The translations under genes and the position numbers were made by a program. Shown here piece after piece: positions 27,349-37,441 of a stretch of 64,000 bases of DNA. Source of the DNA: JAFNAG01 sp963739235 (GTDB taxonomy: Bacteria; Acidobacteriota; UBA6911); assembly GCA_963739235.1 (NCBI GenBank), contig CAVTZY010000024.1, forward strand, positions 124,001 through 188,000, given 5' to 3'. The notes below the pieces were generated by a model that did no database searches, was not told where the DNA came from, and saw only the letters and a list, made by a program, of their open reading frames with translations. Positions within the stretch are counted from its first letter, which is position 1. Every line of letters begins with the position of its first letter.

Positions 27349-27815
27349 AGATCCATAAAGTCACCCATAATAATCGCAGGAAAGTATTCGAGGTGAAGGT
27401 TGCCAGAAAGGTGTTCTTTTACCCGTACGCTAAATGTGAACCACGGCCTGAGCCGGGCAACAAGGTGACCAAGGCGTTTGTCGACAGAGAACTGGGTGGT
27501 GAGGGCTTCGTCTACCTCCTCGAATCGGGCAATGAAGGGGTGGTTCACGTGGAACAGGTACTCGAATACAATGAGGACCCGGCATATTTAAAGGACTTGT
27601 TTCTCTACAAGCTTACCATCGAAGCGCTAAATCGATTGAAGGCCAGCCCTCTCAGCAAAAGGGAGATTATTCGCCGGCTTGGGACCTCGGCAGCCCAGTT
27701 TTACCGGCTTCTTGATCCCACCAACTACAAGAAATCCGCGGGCCAACTCCTATCCTTGCTCTGCGTACTCGATTGTGAGGTCGATCTGGTGGTGCGGCCG
27801 CGCAAGACCGCGTAA
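27345..27815 (+). CDS. HTH-containing antitoxin-like protein
   Basis: 156 residues with a TTG start overlapping the preceding stop; AGAAGGG lies 6 bases upstream. The N-terminal 85 residues (KVFEVKVARKVFFYPYAKCE, FVYLLESGNEGVVHVEQVLE) form a beta-rich domain. The C-terminal part (SPLSKREIIRRLGTSAAQFY, RLLDPTNYKKSAGQLLSLL) has an HTH pattern like Xre/HigA-type regulators. With the upstream fragment it forms a two-gene unit like type II toxin-antitoxin modules, of which this would be the surviving DNA-binding member. The exact family name is not certain. Confidence 0.65.
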   Translation: MKIHKVTHNNRRKVFEVKVARKVFFYPYAKCEPRPEPGNKVTKAFVDRELGGEGFVYLLESGNEGVVHVEQVLEYNEDPAYLKDLFLYKLTIEALNRLKASPLSKREIIRRLGTSAAQFYRLLDPTNYKKSAGQLLSLLCVLDCEVDLVVRPRKTA

Positions 27816-28056
27816 TTACCTGGGGTGACCCGCTGTCGTTTAGCACTTGCAGATCTGCCGGCTATTGAAAATGTGGTACAGGAAACGCCTTGGGCAGCTT
27901 CGAGGCGAGGATGGCACTCCCATCGGAGGATCTTGAATCCCGCACCGCCGACGCCGGAACTATGATATTCTGCCACCTATCGCCGAAGCAATTGCTTAAT
28001 ACTCAGTGAATTCCCGAAAGATCCGGGCTCATCCGCCGCACCAGGAAGAGGTTGCC

Positions 28057-30111
28057 ATGGAAAAGAAACTCCTTTCATCGATGGTCTTGATTTTATTCTT
28101 GGTTTTCAGCCTGTCGGGCGCCGCGCAATCGCAGAAACGTGTGCCCACGGTCGACGATCTGCTGAACGTCAGGTCGGCAGGTGGCGCGCAGATCTCGCCC
28201 CAGGGCGATCGTGTGGCTTACACCGTCACAGAGACCGATTTTAAACAGGATGCGTTTGTCACTCACATCTGGCTGGCAGACGTGAGAACGGGCAACACAG
28301 TTCAACTCACACGCGGCGACAAATCAGCCGGAAATCCGCAATGGTCCCCCGATGGCGCATGGCTCGCGTTTACGAGTGATCGCAGCGGCGGCAAGAATCA
28401 GATCTTCGCCATTCGCCCCGACGGCGGCGAAGCGATCCAGCTGACGAAAGCGGAGAACGGCGCGGGCGGATTTGCATGGTCGCTCGATAGCAAACGCATG
28501 GCCTTTACCTCATCCGATACTGACGCCAAGGCAGCCAAGGATCGCAAAGACTACCTCGGCGATTATGAAGTCGTGCGGAAGGAATACAACTATTCGCACA
28601 TCTGGACTCTCGAGGTTGCCGAAGCAATGAAAGAGCCCGTCACCGGCACACAACGAACCCGGGGCAAGGATTTCACCGTGGGTTCAATTGCATGGTCGCC
28701 GGAGGGATCGAAGATCGCTTTTAGCGCGACGATCAATTCGGATTTGATCAACGGCGGCACCTCGGATATTTATGTGCTGACTCTCGCCGACAACGCGGTG
28801 AAGAAGATCGTAGCGCAGCCGGGTCCGGATAACAGCCCGCACTGGTCGCCGGACGGGAAGCAGATTGTCTTTTCTTCCGCAATGGGCAATCCGAAATATT
28901 TTTACTCGAACACCAGGCTCGCGCTCGTGGCGGCGGAGGGCGGTACGCCGCGGTCGATCACCGACTCATTTGACGAACAACCCAACCTGATTGACTGGAA
29001 CGCGGAGGGAATTTATTTTTCCGGCTCGCAGAAGACCGCTGCCCATTTGTTCCGCGTCGATCCGGCGACAGCCAGATTCGTGCGCCTGACCAATCCGGAC
29101 GGCCTAATAGGTTCGGGTTTCACTTTCTCCCGCGACGGCAAACGCATGGCATTCAGTTCACCCTCGCCTGCCTCGCTGAGTGAGATTTTCATCTCCGATG
29201 TGCAAAACTTTGCGCCGCGCAAGCTCACATCCATGACCGATCAGGTCAAAGAACTCAAGCTCCCCACGCGTGAAGTGATCTCCTGGAAGAGCCAGGACGG
29301 CACGGTGATTGAAGGCATACTGATCAAGCCGGCCGATTTTGATCCGTCCAAAAAATTCCCGCTGCTGTGCATCATTCACGGCGGGCCTACGGGTATCGAC
29401 CGCGCGACCCTGCTCGACGCGCGCTACTATCCGGCGGATATCTGGGCCGGGCGCGGCGCGCTTGTGCTCAAAGTCAACTATCGCGGCAGCGCCGGCTATG
29501 GCGAAAAATTCCGCCAACTGAACGTGCGCAACCTCGGCGTCGGGGATGCTTGGGATGTGATTTCGGGCGTCGACTACCTGATCGGCAAAGGCTGGGTAGA
29601 CCGGGATAAGGTCGGCTGCATGGGCTGGAGCCAGGGCGGCTACATATCAGCCTTCCTGACCGCATCCTCGGATCGATTTGCGGCAATTTCGGTCGGGGCC
29701 GGGATTTCGGATTGGTCGACCTATTACTACAACACCGACATCACGCCCTTCACGATCCAGTATCTCGGGGATGATCCGGTGGACGATCCCGACATTTACG
29801 CAAAGACCTCGCCCATTGCCTATATCAAGAAGGCGAAGACGCCGACGCTTATTCAACACGGGGAATTGGACAAACGCGTGCCGATCGCCGACGCATATGA
29901 GCTGCGACAGGCGCTGGAGGATCGCGGCGTCAAGGTGGAGATGATCGTCTACAAGGGCTACGGTCACGGCATCACAAAACCGAAATCCATGCGGGCGGTG
30001 ATGCAGCACAATCTGGCGTGGTTCAATCACTACATTTTCGGAGATCCGCTGCCTGATCTCGCAAAACCGGATGTGCCGAAGACGCCTTCAGAGAAAGGCA
30101 GTGGGGGATAA
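28057..30111 (+). CDS. Secreted S9 family peptidase (prolyl oligopeptidase / acylaminoacyl-peptidase type)
   Basis: 684 residues from ATG 28057 (AGGAAGAGG upstream; the signal peptide MEKKLLSSMVLILFLVFSL begins there). Residues 25-410 form a WD40-like/TolB propeller (repeated PQWSPDGAWLAFTSD, HWSPDGKQIVFSS). Residues 430-680 are an alpha/beta hydrolase: oxyanion region LCIIHGGPTG, nucleophile Ser in GCMGWSQGGYIS, Asp in QHGELDKRVPI and His in YKGYGHGITKP. It probably cleaves oligopeptides outside the cytoplasm. It is paralogous to the gene at 57044-59093. Confidence 0.94.
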   Translation: MEKKLLSSMVLILFLVFSLSGAAQSQKRVPTVDDLLNVRSAGGAQISPQGDRVAYTVTETDFKQDAFVTHIWLADVRTGNTVQLTRGDKSAGNPQWSPDGAWLAFTSDRSGGKNQIFAIRPDGGEAIQLTKAENGAGGFAWSLDSKRMAFTSSDTDAKAAKDRKDYLGDYEVVRKEYNYSHIWTLEVAEAMKEPVTGTQRTRGKDFTVGSIAWSPEGSKIAFSATINSDLINGGTSDIYVLTLADNAVKKIVAQPGPDNSPHWSPDGKQIVFSSAMGNPKYFYSNTRLALVAAEGGTPRSITDSFDEQPNLIDWNAEGIYFSGSQKTAAHLFRVDPATARFVRLTNPDGLIGSGFTFSRDGKRMAFSSPSPASLSEIFISDVQNFAPRKLTSMTDQVKELKLPTREVISWKSQDGTVIEGILIKPADFDPSKKFPLLCIIHGGPTGIDRATLLDARYYPADIWAGRGALVLKVNYRGSAGYGEKFRQLNVRNLGVGDAWDVISGVDYLIGKGWVDRDKVGCMGWSQGGYISAFLTASSDRFAAISVGAGISDWSTYYYNTDITPFTIQYLGDDPVDDPDIYAKTSPIAYIKKAKTPTLIQHGELDKRVPIADAYELRQALEDRGVKVEMIVYKGYGHGITKPKSMRAVMQHNLAWFNHYIFGDPLPDLAKPDVPKTPSEKGSGG

Positions 30112-30338
30112 ACGGCACGACGAGGTCTTTTCGGCTTCATGATACTGGCGATGAGCATTTCTGCGGCTTTCATCAGGTGATTATCCCATGGCCATTGGTT
30201 TCCCGGCGATGGCCTTGGAAATCCTGGCCCCGGGCGCATACTTAAAGGAGGATGCCGCATGCCGGAATAACCAGGCGTCGTGGGGCGATGCCCGTTGACG
30301 GCAGACATCGCCAATGAATCCGCTAAGGATCAGTGATC

Positions 30339-31157
30339 ATGGGGCTGAAGGTTCGGGCAAATGCGACGGAAGACGAGCTGAAAAGGCGGCAACTGGCCGG
30401 GCTCTGGTTTGCGGGCCACGCGCCAGTCGAGAATGAGGCGGATGCATCCGGGTTTATCCGGCATGTCGGATTTGCCCTTCGCTATAACGCAACGGCTTCG
30501 TTGCCGCTCGCGTCCATATTTACCGCCGTGGGTGAAAAGCGGCGCGCGATCGAATTGACCAACGCGCTGTTGGCTCGCGGTGAAGTGGTCGAAACGAATG
30601 TAATCGCCGCGAGACTGGTATTGGTTGATGCGGCCGTATTCCCGGCAGTATACGCGCTCCGGAAACAAAATCGATCCGTGGAATTATCATCCAACGCCGC
30701 TCGGGCACTGGAATTGATCTGTCAGGAAGGCTATGCCACATCGGGGGAAGTTCGGCGCTTCCTCGGTGTCGCCGGCCTCACTCGCCCGGATCCCGGGGAT
30801 CGGGCACTCGAAGAGCTTCAGAGGGAACTGCTGATTGATCGCGGGCCCTCGAGCGTCCCCAAAAGAGGCATTCCTTATCTGAGCCCCGAAGGATACCCCT
30901 ATCGAATACTGGAAAACGCTCACGCGGATTTAGTGAGCAAAGGGAGAGAACTGAGACCGGAGGAGGCACTTCGTCTTATTCTGGAAACCTACCTCCGTGC
31001 AGCCGTATTTGCCGCGCCCAGAAAGTTAGCTTCCATGTTCAACCTTCTGTGCAGCGAAGCTGAGCTGAGAGCTGCGATTGATTGGATGGTACGTGTTAAG
31101 AGGGCGCATGTCACCGGGAAATGGGTTGTTTTGGGGCCCAGTGACCCGTGGGGCTGA
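30339..31157 (+). CDS. Conserved protein of unknown function, possible winged-helix content
   Basis: 272 residues from ATG 30339 (AAGGAT about 9 bases upstream; GTG at 30333 possible). No signal peptide. The middle segment SSNAARALELICQEGYATSG then EVRRFLGV looks like a winged helix (helix-turn-helix then beta hairpin), and PKRGIPYLSPEGYPYRILEN is a striking conserved-looking loop. The general pattern recalls winged-helix proteins related to YcaQ/AlkZ, but this was not verified. Alone between the S9 peptidase and repeats. Confidence 0.6.
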   Translation: MGLKVRANATEDELKRRQLAGLWFAGHAPVENEADASGFIRHVGFALRYNATASLPLASIFTAVGEKRRAIELTNALLARGEVVETNVIAARLVLVDAAVFPAVYALRKQNRSVELSSNAARALELICQEGYATSGEVRRFLGVAGLTRPDPGDRALEELQRELLIDRGPSSVPKRGIPYLSPEGYPYRILENAHADLVSKGRELRPEEALRLILETYLRAAVFAAPRKLASMFNLLCSEAELRAAIDWMVRVKRAHVTGKWVVLGPSDPWG

Positions 31158-31169
31158 ACAGCCTCAACG

Positions 31170-31330
31170 TCGCACCCGATGACGCATGAAAATGTTGTGC
31201 CCCGGGGGCAACCTTTCTGCGCCGCCCTTTCAGGGCTTTATTCGCTCGATTCCCTGCTCCCAGGGCTCACGCCCTGGGCTTGGGGCCGGAGATCACAAGC
31301 CCTGAAAGGGCGGCACAGAAACGAACGAGT
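31170..31330. repeat. Partial palindrome cassette
   Basis: Carries GATGACGCATGAAAATGTT, GCCGCCCTTTCAGGGCTT, CCCAGGGCTCACGCCCTGGG and AGCCCTGAAAGGGCGGCACA, a shortened version of the cassettes at 4952 and 36283 lacking the CCCCGAAGGG core. Confidence 0.65.
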
Positions 31331-31364
31331 CGATTGGCACCCCACGGATTCATTTTCGAAGTAG

Positions 31365-31430
31365 AGGCCGCAGAGCGTAGTTCGTTGGTGTATGATTTCC
31401 CGCCGGGATCTCTGCGTTGAGATTCTGCTT
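31365..31430. repeat. GCAGAG-family repeat
   Basis: GAGGCCGCAGAGCGTAG and GGGATCTCTGCGTTGAGATT arms as in 4826-4912. Located just upstream of the metallophosphoesterase. Confidence 0.45.
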
Positions 31431-31470
31431 TCTTGGTTTGGCGGCGAAGATCTGTATGTAAGGAGTACAT

Positions 31471-32382
31471 ATGCGTTGCAGGAGTCTCATCCGACTTTTT
31501 GCCGTAATCCTACTTCTGGTATCGGCGGCTGCACCGGTCCTGGGACAATCCTGGTCCTTCTCCCTGGTGGGCGATGCACGCTCCGGCGCGCGTGATTTCA
31601 AGGCCGCGCTCGACTATATCCGCGAAGCCAAGGGCCCGTCGGGCAAAAAATCGGATCTGCCGGAGTTCATCGTGGTTGCGGGCGACTTTGATCCAGATGA
31701 TGTGAACTATGCGCTCTATCGCGGTGTTTTCTCCGGAACGCCGTACCCTCGGTTTCTCCCCGTGATAGGAAACCACGATTCCGGTTATCGTTCATTCATC
31801 CTCGATACGATCATGCCCAAAGAGGGCATCCACACCACGTTTGATAAATCCACGGTGAGCTATTACGTGGATGTGCGCAACGTGCGCATCATTGTGGTGG
31901 ATCAATACCAGGGCACTGGCTTCAAAGATGGATGCATCAATGATGCCGGCATCCTCTGGATTGAGCAGGCAATCGCGTCTGCCAAAGATGCGGACCACAT
32001 TTTCATCGCCATGCATGTGCCGGCATTTTGCCGCGTGCGTCATGTGGGAGAGGGCTGCCCGGACCAAACGAACCGGTTCTGGGATATGCTCGTTCAGCAT
32101 CGGGACAAAGTGCGCGCCGTGCTGGCTGCGCACACTCATAACTATTCCGTGATGCGCGTGCACGATCCGCGCGGCCCTGCAAACGACGGCAAGAGCTATC
32201 CCTTCGAACCGGATGGCATTTTTCAGGTCGATGCCGGGGGCGCAGGGAATTCCGACGACGGCAAGATTACGGTGATTACCTTTTTCATCGAAGGGCAGGC
32301 GGCCTCGGCACAAGTCGTCCAGTCCCCCAACGGCCAGACGCGATTTTCAATGATCAAGAATTTCGACCTGCTGGCAAAGTGA
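31471..32382 (+). CDS. Secreted metallophosphoesterase
   Basis: 303 residues. A signal peptide covers residues 1-25 (LIRLFAVILLLVSAAAP, cleavage at VLGQ). The calcineurin-like motifs occur in order: SLVGDARSG (GDxR/H variant), VVAGDFDPDD (GDxxD), VIGNHDSG (GNHD/E), IFIAMHVPAF (H) and VLAAHTHNYSV (GHxH-like, here AHTH). These ligate two metal ions. Likely a periplasmic phosphodiesterase or phosphatase of purple-acid-phosphatase-like type; substrate unknown. Confidence 0.9.
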   Translation: MRCRSLIRLFAVILLLVSAAAPVLGQSWSFSLVGDARSGARDFKAALDYIREAKGPSGKKSDLPEFIVVAGDFDPDDVNYALYRGVFSGTPYPRFLPVIGNHDSGYRSFILDTIMPKEGIHTTFDKSTVSYYVDVRNVRIIVVDQYQGTGFKDGCINDAGILWIEQAIASAKDADHIFIAMHVPAFCRVRHVGEGCPDQTNRFWDMLVQHRDKVRAVLAAHTHNYSVMRVHDPRGPANDGKSYPFEPDGIFQVDAGGAGNSDDGKITVITFFIEGQAASAQVVQSPNGQTRFSMIKNFDLLAK

Positions 32383-32459
32383 CTCGGGAAGGGAAATGGC
32401 GGGAAGCGGGCGCCGGCTGGCAGGCTGCGCCCGCGATTCACGGCCGGCACAGCTTTCAG

Positions 32460-32580
32460 CATCGCTCTAACTGTGTCGCCCTTCAAGGCTCTCACCTGGA
32501 TCGGATTCGACCCAGGGCTTCGGCGGGCTTTGCCGCCTACGCCCTGGGCTGTCCTGTGCCACGCTTTCAGCGCTCCAATT
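32460..32580. repeat. Degenerate palindrome cassette
   Basis: TGTCGCCCTTCAAGGCTCTC, GACCCAGGGCTTCGGC, CTACGCCCTGGGCTGTC and CACGCTTTCAGCGCTCC follow the order of the cassette at 4952, with substitutions. Confidence 0.45.
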
Positions 32581-32619
32581 CATTGGTTGACACACTATCA
32601 ATTCAGCTGTTACAGGCCG

Positions 32620-35600
32620 CTAAGGATGGTTGGGACCCTTGCGCTTGCCCCAGGTTGCGGGGGGCGGCTCGTTCATCATCCGGTTGACCGGGTGCTCCTT
32701 GAGCATCCGCATCGCCTCCTGCACCGCGCGCTCGAGCTGCGGGTCGTGGCCCGCGATCACGTCCTTCGGCCAGTTCTCGACGTCGACGTCCGGCGCCACG
32801 CCTTCGTTCTCCACGGCCCACTTGCCGTCGCGCGCGAAGAAGCCGCCGCGCGGCGCGATCATCGAGCCGCCGTCGATGAAGGCCGGCGTGTCGGCGGTGT
32901 GCACCAGCCCGCCCCACGTGCGCTTGCCGACGAGCGGGCCGATCTTGCGGTGCTTGAACATGTACGGCATCAGGTCGCCGCCCGAGCCGGCCATTTCGTT
33001 GATGATCATCACCTTCGGGCCCCAGATGCCGGCCGCCGGGCTGGTGAACGGATAGCGGTCGCCGGCGACGTTGTTGAAGTAGCCGTCGAAGTCGCGCTGC
33101 AGCACGTCGATGATGTAGTCGGCCGCCGAGCCGCCGCCGTTGTAGCGCTCGTCGACGATCGCGCCCTTCTTGTCCTGCTGCGCGAAGTAGTAGCGGTTGA
33201 AGCTCGTGTAGCCGGGCTGGCCGGTGTTGGGCAGGTAAACGTAGGCGAGCTGGCCGTTGGAGAGCTTGTCCACCAGGCGGCGGTTGGCCTCCACCCAGGC
33301 GCGCGTGCGCAGCCCCTGCTCGTTCGCCACCGGGACGACGGTGACCTGCCGCGCGCCGTCCATCGCCGGGCGGCTGTTGACGGTCAGCACCGTCTGCCGG
33401 TTGGCCGTGCCGTCGAGCAGGCGGTAGATGTTGTCGGGCGCGCGCAGCTCGACGCCGTTGATTGCGAGGATGTAGTCGCCGACCGCCACGTCCACGCCGG
33501 GCGCGGCGAGCGGCGCGCGCAGGTCCGTGTTCCAGCTTTCGTTGTCGTAGATGCGGGTGATCTTGTAGCGGCCGCTGTCGATGAGCGAAGTCGGCGCCGA
33601 GCAGTCCGCCCGGCGTCGCGGCACCTCGGGCATGTCGCCGCCGCGCACGTACGAGTGTCCGATGGCGATCTCGGCGCCCATGTTGTCGAGCAGGTAGTTG
33701 AGGTCGGCGCGGTGCATCACGTACGGCAGCAGCTGCCCGTACATCTCCTTCATCCTTCGGCCAGTCGGTGCCGTGCATGTTGGGCACGTAGAGGTAGTCG
33801 CGCTGGTTGCGCCACCCTTCGTTGAAGATCTGCTTGAACTCTTCCTTCGGATCGAGATACATGCGCAGCGTCACATTGAAGCGGCCCTGGCCTGCCTGCG
33901 GCGGTGTTGCGATCCGCGTCCACGAGGAAGAGGCTCGGACCGGCGGGTACGCCGCCCGGCCGGCGCCGCGCCCGCCACCGCCGCCACCGCCGCCGGCACG
34001 ATACAGCAGCTTGCGGCCGTCGGCGCTCACGTCGTAGTCGGCGACGCCGGTGACGAACGGCGCGGCCCTGCGGTCGCTCAGCCGATAGCGCTGCAGGATG
34101 TTGCCGCCGCCACCGCCGCCGCCGCCGCGTCCGCCGCCTCCGGCAGCGGCTTCGAGGTAGAAGACCGTGCCGGCAACGCCGGCCTCAAGCTGCGAGTACT
34201 GGCCGTTCGGGGACGCCTGGCACGGCAGATGATGCGCTGCTGCAGGCCGTCGAAGTCGATCTGCACCGTGACCGGCGCTGCGGCAGCCGCGTGCGAGCCT
34301 GAACGCCCGGTTCACCTGCTTCAGCAGCAGCTGCGCCACCGCCCGGCCGCTCCCCGGCCGCCGCGGCCGCCGCCGCCGCCAGGACGCGCTGGATGCGCCG
34401 GTGTCCTCGTCACTCTCCGGCAGCAGCGGGCTCGGATCGCCCTTCTTCAGAATGGCGAAGTACAGGCCGAAGTTCTCGGTGTGGTCGTAGGAGGTCATGT
34501 CGAGCCATTGCGAGCGCCAGCCCGAAGTCCGTCGAGGCGAGGAACCAGAGATACTTGCCGCCGGCGTCCCAGGCCGGCCATACCGCATCGGCAAGGCCGT
34601 CGGTGACCTGCTTCGTCTCGCCGGTCTCGACGTTGCTCACGAAGATCGCGTGATAGAGCGAGTTGAGGTGGCTCGCGTACGCGACCCACTTCGAGTCGGG
34701 ACTCCACACCGGGTTCTGAGCGTGCGCTGCGGCACCATCCAGGGATCGTTGCCCACCACTTTGGCCTGGCCGCTGGCGACGTCGAGCACCCACACCTTCA
34801 GGTTCGTGTCGGTGTAGACGATCTTCTTCGAGTCGGGCGACCACGACGGCGTGTAGTAGTGCGTCGGGTTCGGCAGCGCGATCTCGCGGGGCGGCGTGAG
34901 GCCGTCCTGGGCCTCGATGACAAGCTTGTACTCGCCGGACTCTGTCGCTGAAGTACGAGACGTACTTGCCGTCCGGCGACCAGGCCGGATCGCGCTCGGC
35001 CGAACCGCTCGAGTTGGTGAGGTTGCGGACGTCGCCCTTCTCGGCCGGGATGGTGAAGATCTCGCCGCGCGCCTCGACCACCACGCGCTTGCCGGTGGGT
35101 GACACCGCCATGTTGGTCATGCGGCTGGTCACGTCCTCCCACCTCGGCATCATCCACGGGAAGTCGCCGGTCGCGGTGATGTTCACGACGTGCTCCTTGC
35201 CCGGCTTTGGATCGAGTTCGTGGATGTAGCCGGCCTGCTCGAACACCACGGCGCCGGCGCCGGCGTCGATCGCCTTGACATCGAAGTCGGTGAACTTCGT
35301 CACCTGCGTCAAGCTTCTTGGCCTTCGTGTCGTACGCCCAGACGTTGGCCACGCCGTCGCGATCGGAGATGAAGTAGACCGTGTCGCCCACCCAGACGGG
35401 ATCCATGTCCTTCGAATCGGTCCAGGGCGGCGACACCAGGTCGTAGGTCTTGAGGTCGACGATCCAGATCGGGCGGTTCTGGCCGCCGCGGTAGTTGCGG
35501 CGCTCCTCGTCCCACGAGTTGTTCATCCGATAGGCGATGCGCGTGCCGTCAGGCGAGATCTTGCCCTGATAGCCGCGGGGCAGTGCCAGCGGCTCTTCCA

Positions 35601-36072
35601 CGCCCCCTGCCGACCGGCACCGTCCAGAAGCGCGGCGCGCCGCTCGGCGCCCATGTCGCGCGCTGGAGGAGACGAACAGGATCGCCTTGCCGTCAGGCGT
35701 CCAGCCCTGCACCAGGTCGGCGCCCGGGTGCCAGGTCAGGCGCCGTGGCTCTCCGCCCTCCGCCGGCACGACATAGACATCGGTGTTGCCGGCATACTCG
35801 GCGCTGAACGCGATCAACTTGCCGTCGGGCGAGAAATGGGGATTCGACGTCTGGCCCTGGAAGCTGGTGAGGCGGCGCGCCATGCCGCCGGCGCGCTCGA
35901 CGACCCAGATGTTGTTGGCGTAGGCGAAGGCGATCTGCGTGGCACTCACGGTCGGCGTGCGCAGCAGGCGTGTCGGCCCGCCGTCCGGCGGTGTCGCCGC
36001 CAAGGCCGTAAGCACAGTTACCGCGAGCAACGGAAGCCATCGAAACTTGGTCAGCAGGGAACGCAAAAGCAT
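32620..36072 (-). pseudogene. Tricorn-like protease (propeller + PDZ + S41 peptidase), multiply frameshifted
   Basis: The start at 36072 has GGAGG 8 bases upstream and a signal peptide (LLRSLLTKFRWLPLLAVTVL). The N-terminal frame gives a tricorn-type propeller (NPHFSPDGKLIAFSAEYAGN, LTWHPGADLVQGWTPDGKAI). The C-terminal frame (32620 to about 33750) has a PDZ domain (VAVGDYILAINGVELRAPDN) and the S41 core (AIVDERYNGGGSAADYIID, then MIINEMAGSGGDLMPYMF, with the catalytic Ser in EMAGSGGD). Between them, text belonging to one protein jumps frame repeatedly. At about 35312 (extra G after AAGCTT) and about 34947 (extra A) one inserted base explains the jump. Composition is visibly more GC-rich than its neighbours. 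As read, it cannot make one protein; sequencing insertions or recent inactivation are both possible. Confidence 0.8.
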
Positions 36073-36177
36073 AGGTTTATCCTCCAGTGGTTTTGCACGC
36101 ACTTGTACCACGAAGCCTGTTGCGGATCAAAGCAATCTGCGCAGGTCAATGCAGTCCAGACAAAAGGAAAGCAAAAG

Positions 36178-36250
36178 ATCGACGCAGAGGCCGCAGAGCA
36201 AAGGCATTTAAAAGCAAAGAATCCTCTGCGGCCTCTGTTCCGAAAATGAC
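36178..36250. repeat. GCAGAG-family repeat
   Basis: GACGCAGAGGCCGCAGAGC and CCTCTGCGGCCTCTGTTCC face each other. Upstream of the palindrome cassette at 36283, in the same relative order as the pair at 4826 and 4952. Confidence 0.65.
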
Positions 36251-36282
36251 TCAGTGGGGTGCCAATTGATTCGATCGTTTTT

Positions 36283-36630
36283 GCGCCGCCCTTTCAGGGC
36301 TTACAATCTCCGGCCCCCAAACCCAGGGCTTACGCCCTGGGCTGTGCTGCTCCGCCCTTTCAGGGCTATGCGCTGCACGGCCATGAAAACCGCGAGGATT
36401 ACGGCTGCAAAATCCCGAAGGGCTGAGCCTTGCACGGCCGTGAAAATCCCAAGGATCACGGCTGCAAAACCCCGAAGGGGTGGCGCAGCAAAGCCCAGGG
36501 CGTGAGCCCTGGGAAGCGGGCATCGAGCGGTAAGAGCCCTGAAAGGGCGGCACAGGAAACCTGCGGCGAGAGCGCAACATTTTCATGCGTCACTGGGTGC
36601 GCCCCGGCGCATGGGAGACTGCGTTGACGT
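36283..36630. repeat. Composite palindromic repeat cassette, copy 2
   Basis: Same series and orientation as 4952-5240: GCCGCCCTTTCAGGGCTTA, CCCAGGGCTTACGCCCTGGG, then about four TGAAAAxCCxxAAGG units instead of two, then the inverted units, AACCTGCGGCGAGAGCGCAA and the ATGCGTCACTGGGTGCGCCC palindrome. The extra core units make it about 40 bases longer. Confidence 0.75.
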
Positions 36631-36667
36631 TTTTGTGATGCGCGGATGCCGCGCGCCGAAGGTTCCG

Positions 36668-37441
36668 TCAAGCCGGCCTTGCTCCGGGCAGGTGGTAGGC
36701 CAGGAGTTGCGTGGTGTCCGCGAGTGAGCGGCGCAGCTGTGCGCTCGCGGGCGCTCCGTTCCCCCATAGGTCCATCCAGCCCAGTTGCCGGTTTCCGACA
36801 GCCAGGGCCACGCGCGCCCCTGCCACCGGGATTGGATGGGGCCAGTTTTCCTCGTTTGCCCCGCGCGGCAGTAGCGTATTCAGCGCGAGAATCTGGTTGG
36901 GGACGCCCTTCGCTACACTCACCTCGTCGGTGGCAGCCAGGACCCGATCCTGAGCATCGCGGACAACCGCCCCTGCGATGGGGCAAGTGACGACCGCAGC
37001 ATCGAGGATCGCCCCCAGCCTGGACGGAAGCGGTTCGCTGCTCTGCAGACCCCCGATCGTTGCATGGAGCATCTCGAGCTGTTTGCGGGCGCTCGCAAGC
37101 GAAGCAACTCTCTTGCCGCGCTGCGATCCGAGAGCGGCGGCGATGAGTCCACACACGCCGAGCCCGACGAATGCGATAATGTCGTGCTTGTCCACAATCG
37201 TGAGCCGCAGGTACGGCTTCGTGAGGAAAAAGTCCAGGCTCAGCGCCGAGCACAAAGCCGTGGCCACAGCGGCGCGGCGACCCCCGTACTCGGCCACCAG
37301 GATCGTCAAAGCCATGAATGCGAAACCAAAGTTAGAGGCCGAGGTAAAATCGCGCAGTGGCACGAGCGCCAGCCCTAAGAGAATAGCCGCAAGTGGCCCG
37401 GTACCCAGAAGTATTAGGCTTTCGTCCCTGTCTTCTTGCAT
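36668..37441 (-). CDS. DUF4118 (KdpD-type membrane) + GAF-like protein lacking a kinase domain
   Basis: 257 residues from ATG 37441 (AAAGGCGGCGAG upstream). Residues 10-105 hold four membrane helices with the DUF4118 pattern of KdpD (PLRDFTSASNFGFAFMALTI, DFFLTKPYLRLTIVDKHD). A short coiled stretch (SLASARKQLEMLHATIGGLQ) leads to a GAF-like domain (PLPSRLGAILDAAVVTCPIA, AGARVALAVGNRQLGWMDLW). The protein ends there; the HisKA and ATPase domains normally following in KdpD are absent. Given the kdp genes 3 kb away, it may feed a sensory signal to a separate kinase. This role is inference. Confidence 0.75.
   Translation of the reverse strand: MQEDRDESLILLGTGPLAAILLGLALVPLRDFTSASNFGFAFMALTILVAEYGGRRAAVATALCSALSLDFFLTKPYLRLTIVDKHDIIAFVGLGVCGLIAAALGSQRGKRVASLASARKQLEMLHATIGGLQSSEPLPSRLGAILDAAVVTCPIAGAVVRDAQDRVLAATDEVSVAKGVPNQILALNTLLPRGANEENWPHPIPVAGARVALAVGNRQLGWMDLWGNGAPASAQLRRSLADTTQLLAYHLPGARPA

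Noticed and set aside
32473..33825. 450-codon plus-strand frame across the tricorn region
   Set aside because: It is rich in Ala/Arg/Val/His/Asp, typical of an antisense shadow of a GC-rich gene, and the minus strand encodes PDZ and S41 motifs.
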